The position numbers were made by a program, and so were the translations under genes. Positions 35,680 through 42,205 of a DNA stretch of 42,205 nucleotides are shown in pieces (the stretch's first letter is position 1; every line of letters starts with the position of its first letter). Source of the stretch: Desulfosarcinaceae bacterium (GTDB taxonomy: Bacteria; Desulfobacterota; Desulfobacteria; Desulfobacterales; Desulfosarcinaceae). The stretch is taken from the NCBI GenBank assembly GCA_030066015.1, contig JASJCL010000053.1, positions 1 to 42,205 of the forward strand, read 5' to 3'. The notes below the pieces were generated by a model. That model was not told the DNA's origin, made no database searches, and saw nothing but the letters and a program-made list of their open reading frames with translations.

Positions 35680-35912
35680 TCCCCCGACCGCCGGCAAGCG
35701 TCGGGCCCGGCGCAACTTTCCTGAGCGGCACTTCGTGGAGGATATGGCGACGGCAACAAGTGGGTCGTGTGGTCTACTATGATGAGTTTTTATATCACTA
35801 ACCTATCACTTCGCCCCCATTGCATCTCTTTCCGAAGTGGCAAGTTTACCTTGAAATGGCGGCACCAGGACTGCCTGGAATCGTCTTCATGCCTCAGGAG
35901 TGGTGAATAGGA

Positions 35913-36407
35913 ATGAACAGAGACACGACCGGAACGCTCATGCAATATGTCGTCGCCATCGGCGTTTTTTTTATTGTGGATCTCATTTGGATTGGCTGGG
36001 TCGCCGCCGACTTTTACGCACGCCACGTTGGCGGCATGCTGCGCGAATCGGTCCACTGGGGTGCGGCGCTATCTTTCTACGCACTCTACATCGGCGGCAT
36101 CGTGCATTTCGTGCTCATGCCAGCAGCTGCCCAGCGCGCTGGCCTGTGGCAAACCGCTCGATCGGGAGGGCTGCTGGGATGTTTCGCCTACGGCACTTTC
36201 AACCTGACCGCCCTGGCGCTTCTCGACGGCTGGTCAGCGACCGTAACGGTGGTGGATATGATCTGGGGAACCTTCCTGACAGGGGGGACCGCCGCCGCCA
36301 CACTTTGGATTACGAATCAAATGCTTCCATCTAATTTGGTGACACGCTCGCCAGCAAGGAGGAAATCGCATGGACACACGAATGGAAGAAGTGTTGACGC
36401 ACATTGA
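35913..36407 (+). CDS. DUF2177 family membrane protein
   Basis: The 164-residue protein has four predicted transmembrane segments (about 12-30, 47-68, 84-104, 112-134). The typical DUF2177 wording is present: FFIVDLIWIGWVAADFY, a charged first loop and GCFAYGTFNLTALALLDGW. The function is not known. DUF2177 genes recur next to cyclopropane-synthase and FAD-oxidoreductase genes, which fits this island. ATG 35913 has an imperfect ribosome site (AGGAG 13 nt upstream, ATAGGA just before). Its last 38 bp overlap the next gene. Confidence 0.85.
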   Translation: MNRDTTGTLMQYVVAIGVFFIVDLIWIGWVAADFYARHVGGMLRESVHWGAALSFYALYIGGIVHFVLMPAAAQRAGLWQTARSGGLLGCFAYGTFNLTALALLDGWSATVTVVDMIWGTFLTGGTAAATLWITNQMLPSNLVTRSPARRKSHGHTNGRSVDAH

Positions 36408-36708
36408 GAATGCCTACAAAGAGAAAATGCAGCCGGGCGCCCGGCACTACATGGAGGTCAGTCTCGCCGACACGGCCCGCAAACTGGGCTATGCGGATAT
36501 CGGGGAGTGCTACCGCACGGCGGCCGCCATTATTCCCTTGAAACAGCCCCAGGACGGGATGAAAGTGCGCATCGACGGACGCACCTTTGTCAACTACGCC
36601 GAATTTGGATCGGGGATGGCCGTTCCCGGTTATTTCGCCAGCGCGTCCGGCCGAAAATTCCGTACCTTCATCCCCATGGACAGCATGATTTGCAATTTCT
36701 GCGAATAG
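36370..36708 (+). CDS. Small soluble protein of unknown family, overlapping the DUF2177 gene
   Basis: The 112-residue product has no membrane segment. An N-terminal helical part (about 1-55) is followed by a strand-rich part, and a C-terminal pair of Cys in MICNFCE. A strong ribosome site, AAGGAGG, lies 7 nt before ATG 36370, inside the DUF2177 gene, and the 38-bp overlap in another frame indicates co-translation. I do not recognise the family. Its membership in the island is inferred from position only. Confidence 0.75.
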   Translation: MDTRMEEVLTHIENAYKEKMQPGARHYMEVSLADTARKLGYADIGECYRTAAAIIPLKQPQDGMKVRIDGRTFVNYAEFGSGMAVPGYFASASGRKFRTFIPMDSMICNFCE

Positions 36709-36747
36709 ACCCACGCCGTCGCCGTCTAACCGCGGCGATGGCGGGTT
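36709..36747. terminator. Hairpin between convergent genes
   Basis: ACCCACGCCGTCGCCG pairs with CGGCGATGGCGGGTTT, with one bulge and one G-T pair, around a loop of about 8 nt, directly after the stop of the 112-residue protein gene and before the end of the PEP-synthase-like gene. A short TTT follows on the plus strand. It is probably a bidirectional terminator. Confidence 0.55.
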
Positions 36748-36778
36748 TGGATCTATGCCCTGCCTCTCTGTCGGCGGC

Positions 36779-38983
36779 TCACATCCTCTGTGTCGCCGCC
36801 GGGTCCGTCTCGCCCAGGGTCACGATACCCAGATAGCCATCCACCGTAATCTGTTGACCGGTGCGGATGCGGTCCGTCGCCGCCACCACGCCGGTCACGC
36901 AGGGCAGGCCGTACTCCCTGGCGATGATGGCCCCGTGAATCAGCATGCCACCGCGTCGCTCCACGATGCCGGCCGCCAGCGGCATGACGAAGGTCATGTT
37001 GGGATCCACGCCATCGCAGACGATGATCTCCCCCTTCTTGAAATTGGCGATATCCGCGTGCCGCTGGATCACCCGCGCCCGTCCGCGGGCCAAGCCGGGC
37101 CCGGCAGGCTGGCCCGTAATCTGACGGTCCACCACCAGCGGCGGTGGAGTGGTAGCACTGCGCGACGGGGTCTCCCTGTCGCGCTCCAGACCGAGTTCGG
37201 TGAGTGTTTCGGCGACCTCTTCGCTGCCAGCGGCGGCACGACGGCGTCCCTCCTGGGCCGCTGCGATCAACTGGGCCTCGATGGCCCCCAAAATGATGTT
37301 GTCATCGTCTCTCAGTCGATAGCTTGCCCGTGCCACGGAGAGTAGGGCACGGCAATCCTCGGCCGACGCCAGCGGGCAAGCCTGAAAGAATTCCGATTCC
37401 AGTTCTGCGGTCGCCCCCTCCTTCTGTGAAGGGGAATTTTCTTTGGGCAGCTTGGCCATCTCCAGCAGCAAATTGGGCAGGGTGGCATCGTCCGGGATGC
37501 AATCGACCGCACCGGTCACCGTGCAACTCAGGTCGCCATAGGTGCGGATGAAGGCCTCGAGGGATCGGCGAAACGGTCCATCCAATGCCGCCCGGCCGCC
37601 CGCCGCCAGCGCCTCGCGCCGCTCGGGATGGTCCCGTAATCCGTCGGCCAGCCGCGCCAAGGCGCGGTTGCGCTGCAGACTGAGCAGGTCCTGGTTCTTG
37701 AGGAGGGTCATGAAGGCGTATGGATCCTCGGGTTGCATCACCTCATTGTAAATCTGGCCGAACAGCCGCATGCCGTGGGCAAAGGGAATGAAGTCGTCCC
37801 AGTAGACCTTGGCCCAACGCTGGTTGATCTCCCATCGGCGCCGGATCTCCGCGGCCAGGGCCGTGTCGTCGAATCCTTTTGGATCCATGGCGGCCATCTC
37901 CTGCGCCGCTGCCTGCATCCCTGGAATGAGGTCGGTCTCAATGTGCTGCCGCAGCGTCAGCAGATTCTCCAGACTGCGGTGGAGGCTGAGATACCAGGCG
38001 CGTGGATCGCTGTCGCCGTTGGCCGATGGGGCGGCCGCCGTGATGGGTCTGGCTTGCAGCAGCACCAGACGATCGTTGCAGAAGGTCCACTCGATATCCT
38101 GAGGAGTGCCTTCCCGTTCGGCCAGCGTGCGACCCGTCTCCCACAACGTGGCCAGCTGGGATTCGTTTAGCGGCGGCTGCTTCTGCAGTTTCGGTGGCAG
38201 CGGTGTCAGCGCATCCGCTGCCGTCAGGTCCCGCGGGGATTGCCATCGGTCGCGGGTTTCGGGGGCCGTATGGTCGATGGGGGTGCCGCTGCGCGCGTCG
38301 ATGATCCAGCGGTCCGGCGAGATTTTGCCATCCACCAGGGGGGGATTGAGTCCGTGCACCGCTTCGACGATGCCCTGCTGTGGCCGGGTGGGATCCTGGG
38401 TGAAGAGAATTCCAGAGGCCTCACCGGCGACCAGGGACTGTACCAGTACCGCCATGGCGCTGGTGGCCGTATCCAATCCCAATTCCTGGCGGTAGAGCAG
38501 GGCGGCGTCGGACCACAAGGAGGCCCATACCATTCGGAGGTGTTGAATCACCGGCGCAACGCCGCGCAGGTGGGTATAGGAGCTGTGTAGACCGGCAAAG
38601 CTGTGCCCGCTGCGATCCTCCTCAGGGGCCGAAGAGCGAACGGCCACCGGCGCATCGCCGAAGGTCACCGCCACCGCCGCTGCCAATTCCCGCTCCAGCG
38701 CCGGTGGCATGGGGGAGCGCAGAAACATGAGCCGGATACGCTGGGACGCATCCCACACCTCCTCCCAGCGCATCTGGGTGAAGACCTTGCGGTGAAGCTC
38801 GAGATGGATCTTCTCGCGCAGCCCGGCGTGTTCGATAAAATCGCGGTAGGCGCGGGTGGTGATGCAGAGGGTTGTTGGTACGCGCAGCCGATGCGTCCGC
38901 AGTCGGAAAAGCGCCGCGCCTTTGCCGCCGATCTCCTCCGGCCTTCCGGCCGGTAGATGTTCAAGCGCTGTGATCCAGGTCAT
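36779..38983 (-). CDS. PEP-synthase-like phosphotransferase without the PEP/pyruvate barrel (RPH-like layout)
   Basis: The 734-residue protein has a PPDK_N ATP-grasp region at about 10-330 (GGKGAALFRL, VAVRSSAPEEDRSGHSFAG, GILFTQDPTRP, DIEWTFCNDRLVLLQARPI). A long helical middle region covers about 340-610, and a C-terminal swivelling phosphohistidine domain has H683 in GGMLIHGAIIAREYGLPCVTG. The TIM-barrel PEP/pyruvate domain of true PEP synthase is absent. This three-part order is that of rifampicin phosphotransferase, which moves the beta-phosphate of ATP to a small molecule through the His. The substrate here is unknown. ATG 38983 overlaps the flavoprotein gene by 23 bp, so the two are one operon. 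Confidence 0.85.
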   Translation of the reverse strand: MTWITALEHLPAGRPEEIGGKGAALFRLRTHRLRVPTTLCITTRAYRDFIEHAGLREKIHLELHRKVFTQMRWEEVWDASQRIRLMFLRSPMPPALERELAAAVAVTFGDAPVAVRSSAPEEDRSGHSFAGLHSSYTHLRGVAPVIQHLRMVWASLWSDAALLYRQELGLDTATSAMAVLVQSLVAGEASGILFTQDPTRPQQGIVEAVHGLNPPLVDGKISPDRWIIDARSGTPIDHTAPETRDRWQSPRDLTAADALTPLPPKLQKQPPLNESQLATLWETGRTLAEREGTPQDIEWTFCNDRLVLLQARPITAAAPSANGDSDPRAWYLSLHRSLENLLTLRQHIETDLIPGMQAAAQEMAAMDPKGFDDTALAAEIRRRWEINQRWAKVYWDDFIPFAHGMRLFGQIYNEVMQPEDPYAFMTLLKNQDLLSLQRNRALARLADGLRDHPERREALAAGGRAALDGPFRRSLEAFIRTYGDLSCTVTGAVDCIPDDATLPNLLLEMAKLPKENSPSQKEGATAELESEFFQACPLASAEDCRALLSVARASYRLRDDDNIILGAIEAQLIAAAQEGRRRAAAGSEEVAETLTELGLERDRETPSRSATTPPPLVVDRQITGQPAGPGLARGRARVIQRHADIANFKKGEIIVCDGVDPNMTFVMPLAAGIVERRGGMLIHGAIIAREYGLPCVTGVVAATDRIRTGQQITVDGYLGIVTLGETDPAATQRM

Positions 38984-39431
38984 GGGCAATCCGATACTCG
39001 CTCACGTTTTGAAATCGTTCCACCAGGATGTAGCGATCCACGCGGATATCCACGAGGACGCAGCTGGGCGAATGGGCAAAGTCCTCCAGGTAGGGATGGC
39101 GTGCCAGGTACTGCCCTCGGACATGGTCCAGCTCCGGCGGGGATACCGCTTCGGCGATCCCCACCGCTGTAACAGCGGCGGCTTGGTGAAAGTCTTCGGG
39201 ATCGTTGATGCTGTTGTTGATCAGAAGGGCTACGGCTGCGTTGGCCGTGATGTTGGCGAATTTGCGGGTGGTTCTCGGTGTGACGAAATAGAGGTGGTGG
39301 CCGTCTCCCGAGGCCGCAAACGCCACCAGACTGGCGTAGGGCCCTTTCTCACCGACGGTAGAGAGCACTCCGAGCTGCTGATGGCGCAGCAGATCCAGAA
39401 CGGCTTGACGGGTCGTTTCCTCTTGGGGCAT
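38961..39431 (-). CDS. Pyridoxamine 5'-phosphate oxidase-like (PPOX) flavin-binding protein
   Basis: The 156-residue protein has the split-barrel pattern of small PPOX-fold proteins: LGVLSTVGEKGPYASLVAFAASGDGHHLYF, then TRKFANITANAAVALLI and a C-terminal basic strand. It should bind FMN or F420 (or heme in some relatives) as a dimer. The specific reaction is not deducible; the family includes reductases and stress proteins. AAGAGGTCAGG precedes ATG 39431. It is the first gene of a two-gene operon with the PEP-synthase-like protein. Confidence 0.85.
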   Translation of the reverse strand: MPQEETTRQAVLDLLRHQQLGVLSTVGEKGPYASLVAFAASGDGHHLYFVTPRTTRKFANITANAAVALLINNSINDPEDFHQAAAVTAVGIAEAVSPPELDHVRGQYLARHPYLEDFAHSPSCVLVDIRVDRYILVERFQNVSEYRIAHDLDHSA

Positions 39432-39549
39432 GGCCTGACCTCTTCTTGGTGTGTGGGCGTGGGGGGTGTGAACTGGACCGAGAGTCCATCGGTCACGGCT
39501 GTGAAGATCGATTTATAGAATAAGATAACCTACCCATCCGAATTATCAA

Positions 39550-39588
39550 ACCCAAAAGGGGCGCCGTACAACGGCGCCCCTTTTGGGT
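39550..39588 (-). terminator. Perfect 18-bp hairpin
   Basis: A perfect 18-bp inverted repeat (39550-39567 with 39571-39588) has a 3-nt loop. On the minus strand it is followed by TTTGATAATT, which would suit a terminator for a minus-strand transcript coming from the right. No confident minus-strand gene ends there, and the PPOX gene starts only about 120 bp further on. It may be a bidirectional terminator or a palindromic element. Confidence 0.55.
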
Positions 39589-39644
39589 GGTCGATACGCC
39601 GCACCATTCCCCTATATCGAATGCGGCTGCCCGCAGACGGTTAG

Positions 39645-39661
39645 TTGGCAATGGCACTGCA
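39645..39661 (+). promoter_or_regulatory. Weak candidate sigma-54 promoter
   Basis: TTGGCA and CTGCA, with the GG and GC dinucleotides 10 nt apart, match the -24/-12 layout of sigma-54 promoters (TGGCAC-N5-TTGCA). The -12 element begins with C instead of T. It points towards the small membrane-type frame about 110 bp downstream. One such match by eye can easily be chance. Confidence 0.25.
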
Positions 39662-39772
39662 GTAGCGCTTCAGATCCTGTCAAGGGGTCCATCGAAATGG
39701 GCCGCTCTCATTTCTGGCCACAGCGGATGGCGACGCATCCGACCTGCTAAACTTCATAGCACTAATGCACTA

Positions 39773-39802
39773 ATGCTTGAGGCCCTCATGCTTGAGGCCC
39801 TC
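39773..39802 (+). repeat. Two tandem copies of a 15-bp unit
   Basis: The unit ATGCTTGAGGCCCTC is present twice in direct succession (39773-39787 and 39788-39802), directly after a shorter tandem, GCACTAAT twice at about 39759-39774. The 15-bp unit keeps frame and duplicates the start codon and first five codons of the small frame that follows. It looks like a recent slippage duplication. Confidence 0.8.
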
Positions 39803-40006
39803 CTCTATGCGGCCTTCATCCTCGCCATCCAGATTGTCTTGGCCCTTGTCGCAGAGGGCCTGGGCAAGCAATTCCATCATCCGGGTGAGGAAAATGGTGA
39901 AAAGGGATTTCATGGCATGGACCTTATCTTTAATTCGCTTGAAGTGGCCATAAGGCGTTTCGTTTGCTGTCCATACCTAATATTGGCAAGATCGCTGCCA
40001 GCTTGA
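39788..40006 (+). CDS. Possible small single-pass membrane protein
   Basis: From ATG 39788 (or the duplicated ATG 39773) the frame encodes about 72 residues: one hydrophobic helix (LLYAAFILAIQIVLALVAEGLG), then a polar His/Glu/Gly-rich segment and a less convincing tail. This helix-plus-polar-tail pattern is common in small membrane proteins, but there is no visible ribosome site and no family match. The tail after about residue 50 does not look protein-like. It may be a remnant of a gene. Confidence 0.35.
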   Translation: MLEALLYAAFILAIQIVLALVAEGLGKQFHHPGEENGEKGFHGMDLIFNSLEVAIRRFVCCPYLILARSLPA

Positions 40007-40243
40007 CTTTCAGCCCCACATCGTCCCATATTCAAAGCATTATCGAAGTGTTACCTCTGGTGGGAGCTAACCGTCACCGCACGCCTCGCACAGGGACGGG
40101 CGGCAAACCACTTGGGTGCGGGGGATATGCCCCAAGAGGTGTCGGTCCGACGCGAGGTTCCACCGAATGGGAACTCCGCAAGCGGCGCTGCCCGCCGGCC
40201 AGCCCGCCAACCGATCCGCCATGTGTCAGATTCCCTTTGCAAA

Positions 40244-40259
40244 TGTGATCCACATCACT
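40244..40259. promoter_or_regulatory. CRP/FNR-type palindromic operator 1
   Basis: The sequence GTGAT-CCAC-ATCAC is a perfect 5-bp dyad. Written as TGTGA-N6-TCACT it matches the CRP consensus at 9 of 10 positions; as TGAT-N4-ATCA it also resembles FNR-type sites. Its centre lies about 50 bp before the predicted transcription start of the promoter-like sequence at 40267-40295, a usual activator position. Confidence 0.6.
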
Positions 40260-40266
40260 GATCGTA

Positions 40267-40295
40267 TTGACCTTAGGGTCATATAGATCGATAGT
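40267..40295 (+). promoter_or_regulatory. Promoter-like sequence overlapping a second CRP/FNR-type dyad
   Basis: TTGACC (40267-40272), 17 nt and GATAGT (40290-40295) form a sigma-70-like promoter. The -35 lies within a second perfect dyad, TGACC-TTAG-GGTCA (40268-40281). It would drive a leader of about 380 nt before the alpha/beta hydrolase gene. A regulator at this dyad would compete with RNA polymerase, as expected for a repressor. Confidence 0.5.
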
Positions 40296-40680
40296 AGAGA
40301 CGCCCAGTGCCCCCTTCCAGCGTCGTTGCTGAATCTGAGTCATTGCCCTCGAAGGGGCCTTTCCGAAGCTCCCCGGAAGTATTGACAACTCGTACCTCGC
40401 GCCGTCCAAGGGCATCTGGTGTCGGGCCCAACGATTCCACAGGTACCTCTCTTTCCAACCGAAAAGCCGCACAGGCGGGACACGTGTCGAGGCGCGCGGC
40501 ATGGGCTGCCTCCTGCGGTGACGATGACCCGCTCGGCAGATGGCGCTGCGCACACGGAGCACCTCGGAATTTCCGTCTCAGCGCAGTTCGCCTTCGTGGA
40601 ATAGGGAAGTATCATAGTTGCGATCCGACTATATTTATCAACGGTCATGGTCCATTTAACTACCAAAGGAGGGGATGAGA

Positions 40681-41580
40681 ATGTCGGAACATCACAGCGG
40701 TCCAGCCACCTATTGGGAAGCGTACCTGAACCATTTTGAGTATTTTTCGCCGAACGGGGTGCGCGACGGGTGCCATCCCCGGATAATGGAGCACCCGCAG
40801 CCGGTCACAAAGGCCATCGTGCTGGTGCATGGCCTGTCGGACTCTCCCTACTTTGTCTCCTCCATCGGCGACTTTTTTCACAGGGAGCTGGGGTACAACG
40901 TCTACATGCCATTACTGCATTGCCACGGCCTGAAAGACCCGCAAGGGATGGAAACGGTCGAACTGGAGGAGTGGGAGCGGAACGTTCGGTACGCCTTGGA
41001 TTGGGCCGAGGCAAAGGCGGATGAGATATCCATCGGTGGACTCTCCACCGGCGGCGCACTGAGCCTGCTTATGGCCACTACAAGACCTTCTGTGAATGGC
41101 ACACTTTACCTTTTTTCGGCCGCCTTGGACCTCGCGGGAGGGCGTACGGGGCTTATCGGGGACATGAAAGAACGGCTGTTGCGGACCTTTCTGGTGGATA
41201 TTCTCGATCGCAACAAGCCCCTCATCGGGGACAATCCCTATCGCTACAGCCATGTGGACCTGGATGGCGCACGGGAGCTGGCCCGCCTCATCAAGCGCAT
41301 CGACACCATCGTGCGCGGCTTCAGTCCGAAGAACCCGTTTCCCATGAGAGTGTTTGCGGCCCATTCGGAGGCGGATACGACGGCGAACATTGCCGGGATC
41401 GAAGAGCTGCAGGATGCCAGCGATCCAGACCAATTTCACTTTCTACGCTTCCCTGAAAGCGATGGGATCGCACACGCCAGCCTGGTCCTCGAGGAAGGGA
41501 TAACGGGTATCCAAAAGCCGGAAAAGAAGAACCCAAAATTTGGCGAGATGATGCAGGCCATTCGGTCATTTCAATCTTGA
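40681..41580 (+). CDS. Alpha/beta hydrolase (carboxylesterase or lipase-like)
   Basis: The 299-residue protein has the alpha/beta-hydrolase fold with the oxyanion motif VLVHGLSDSPYF (H50-G51), the nucleophile S122 in the elbow GGLSTGG, and likely triad partners D232 (HSEADTTA) and H265 (GIAHASLVL). No signal peptide is seen, so it is probably cytosolic. A long leader or independent regulation is suggested by the dyads upstream. ATG 40681 is chosen over ATG 40675 because AAAGGAGGGG ends directly before 40675 and stands at the right distance only for 40681. The substrate is unknown; the short acid-rich lid region resembles monoacylglycerol-lipase or thioesterase-type members. Confidence 0.88.
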   Translation: MSEHHSGPATYWEAYLNHFEYFSPNGVRDGCHPRIMEHPQPVTKAIVLVHGLSDSPYFVSSIGDFFHRELGYNVYMPLLHCHGLKDPQGMETVELEEWERNVRYALDWAEAKADEISIGGLSTGGALSLLMATTRPSVNGTLYLFSAALDLAGGRTGLIGDMKERLLRTFLVDILDRNKPLIGDNPYRYSHVDLDGARELARLIKRIDTIVRGFSPKNPFPMRVFAAHSEADTTANIAGIEELQDASDPDQFHFLRFPESDGIAHASLVLEEGITGIQKPEKKNPKFGEMMQAIRSFQS

Positions 41581-41661
41581 ATGGATGCCGATGGATGGCA
41601 CGCGTCCGAGAATAATTTCGAAGATCTGCAGGATTCGGCTGCCAGCCATAGTGCTGGTGAT

Positions 41662-42205
41662 TCATACGGCCCGCGGGTCGTCTGGTAAATAGGCGCCGGT
41701 TACCCGCTTGTACCCATCGGAGGTGCGTTCTCCTGGATAGCCGTCCACCTTCACGAAGATGCCGGGGAAGGTATTGAGCCAGTTCTGCAGGTCGATGGCC
41801 CGCGCCACTACGATCGGATCGGTGGGTTTGGCGGTAACATAGCGGCTCACCAGTGGATCGGCGTCCTCGCCCGGCACCGGCTGGTCGGCAAAATCAATCA
41901 ATCCACCCTCGACCATGCGCCGGAGCAGAACCGCCGCACCGCACTGCCGTGACACCGCCGTATCGGACCACCGGCCGTCGGCGACATATTTGCCGCTGGT
42001 GTAGTGATGGGAGAAGCTCCACAGGTAGGGGGAGAGAACTTCCGGGTGGAACCGCCGGTAACCCCAGCCATTGTATTTTTCGAGCTGGTAGAGGGTTCCG
42101 GCCATGCTCCAGTCCGTTTGCGGCCCCAGCCGTTTCAGCGCCAGGGCATCGGCGGCACTTTGCTCCCAGGTGAAGGGCGGACTGCCCTCGCGGGGCCGTC
42201 CGGCC
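41662..42205 (-). CDS. C-terminal part of a lysozyme-family-like protein (cut by window edge)
   Basis: The frame is open to the window end and continues upstream of the first internal ATG at 42105, with protein-like sequence (PPFTWEQSAADALALKR), so that ATG is not the start. The visible ~180 residues contain LYQLEKYNGWGY, SPYLWSFSHHYTSGKYVADGRW and SRQCGAAVLLRRMVEGG. These resemble a family often annotated as lysozyme-family or putative peptidoglycan-binding protein, but I cannot point to proven catalytic residues. The gene is convergent with the alpha/beta hydrolase gene, with 81 bp between stops. Confidence 0.6.
   Translation of the reverse strand, partial: AGRPREGSPPFTWEQSAADALALKRLGPQTDWSMAGTLYQLEKYNGWGYRRFHPEVLSPYLWSFSHHYTSGKYVADGRWSDTAVSRQCGAAVLLRRMVEGGLIDFADQPVPGEDADPLVSRYVTAKPTDPIVVARAIDLQNWLNTFPGIFVKVDGYPGERTSDGYKRVTGAYLPDDPRAV

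Larger units (their letters stand above)
39589..40680. other. Region of about 1.1 kb without a confident gene
   Basis: Several open frames cross this stretch on both strands, but none has a ribosome site plus a sensible protein. It contains a possible sigma-54 site, tandem duplications and a short transmembrane-type frame (39773-40006). Around 40080-40200 there are small inverted repeats, such as CTTGGG/CCCAAG near 40111-40136 and GTTCC/GGAAC near 40160-40172. Two dyad operators and a promoter-like sequence lie at 40245-40295. The rest could be a long leader of the alpha/beta hydrolase gene or decayed coding sequence. Confidence 0.45.

Noticed and set aside
40050-40242. Possible riboswitch or intron piece in the 39.6-40.7 kb gap
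   Set aside because: Small complementary segments are visible, but none of the known riboswitch or group I/II intron consensus motifs could be matched.
40307-40678. Plus-strand open frame of 123 codons before the alpha/beta hydrolase gene
   Set aside because: No ribosome site, Arg/Ser-rich translation without hydrophobic core, and it would run into the hydrolase ribosome site.

Overview
The window is GC-rich, densely coded DNA from a motile, Gram-negative bacterium of proteobacterial type. It encodes a lipoprotein, a SPOR protein, a class A PBP, methyl-accepting chemotaxis proteins (MCPs) and promoters that look FliA (sigma-28)-dependent. The two-component and chemotaxis proteins and the methyltransferase/glycosyltransferase pair remind me of Desulfobacterota (former Deltaproteobacteria). 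The lipid cluster also occurs in Gamma- and Alphaproteobacteria, so I do not assign a taxon firmly. I see no rRNA, tRNA, CRISPR array, prophage or intact insertion sequence.

Layout. 1-2.8 kb (minus): the N-terminal part of an NtrC-type sigma-54 activator cut by the window edge, then a glycosyltransferase/methyltransferase pair. 2.9-5.4 kb (minus): an unrecognised 800-residue lipoprotein with its own terminator. 5.7-7.4 kb (plus): a REC-GAF-HD-GYP regulator behind a sigma-28-like promoter. 7.7-12.1 kb (plus): a tight cell-wall operon of a membrane-anchored protein, a class A PBP and a SPOR protein. 12.3-15.7 kb: a 63-residue protein (plus), an AlkK-like acyl-CoA ligase (minus) and a protein with a triplicated ~65-residue domain (minus). 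16.1-21 kb (plus): an MCP behind a near-perfect sigma-28 promoter, then proBA behind a good sigma-70 promoter. 21-27.9 kb: an SLC13/RCK permease (minus), a PhnD-like binding protein next to a second MCP (plus), a YigZ protein (plus) and a REC-PAS response regulator (minus).

28.4-36.7 kb is the most unusual part, a putative membrane-lipid modification island. It holds an FAD oxidoreductase behind a strongly structured leader, a DUF1365-cyclopropane synthase fusion, a convergent SRPBCC-SDR fusion, an exported chalcone-isomerase-like protein, a GPH-type MFS transporter, a DUF2177 membrane protein and a small orphan protein. Gene sets of this kind occur elsewhere, often beside photolyase or ChrR/MerR-type regulators, and have been tied to light or singlet-oxygen responses and unusual fatty acids. 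No such regulator lies in this window, and both fusions are notable.

36.8-39.4 kb (minus) encodes a PPOX-type flavoprotein overlapping a PEP-synthase-like phosphotransferase that lacks the PEP/pyruvate barrel, giving it the domain order of rifampicin phosphotransferase. 39.5-40.7 kb has no confident gene, but contains a perfect 18-bp hairpin, a possible small membrane-protein ORF, and two CRP/FNR-type palindromes 23 bp apart just upstream of a promoter-like sequence. 40.7-41.6 kb (plus) is an alpha/beta hydrolase. The right edge (minus) is the C-terminal part of a protein resembling the so-called lysozyme-family proteins.
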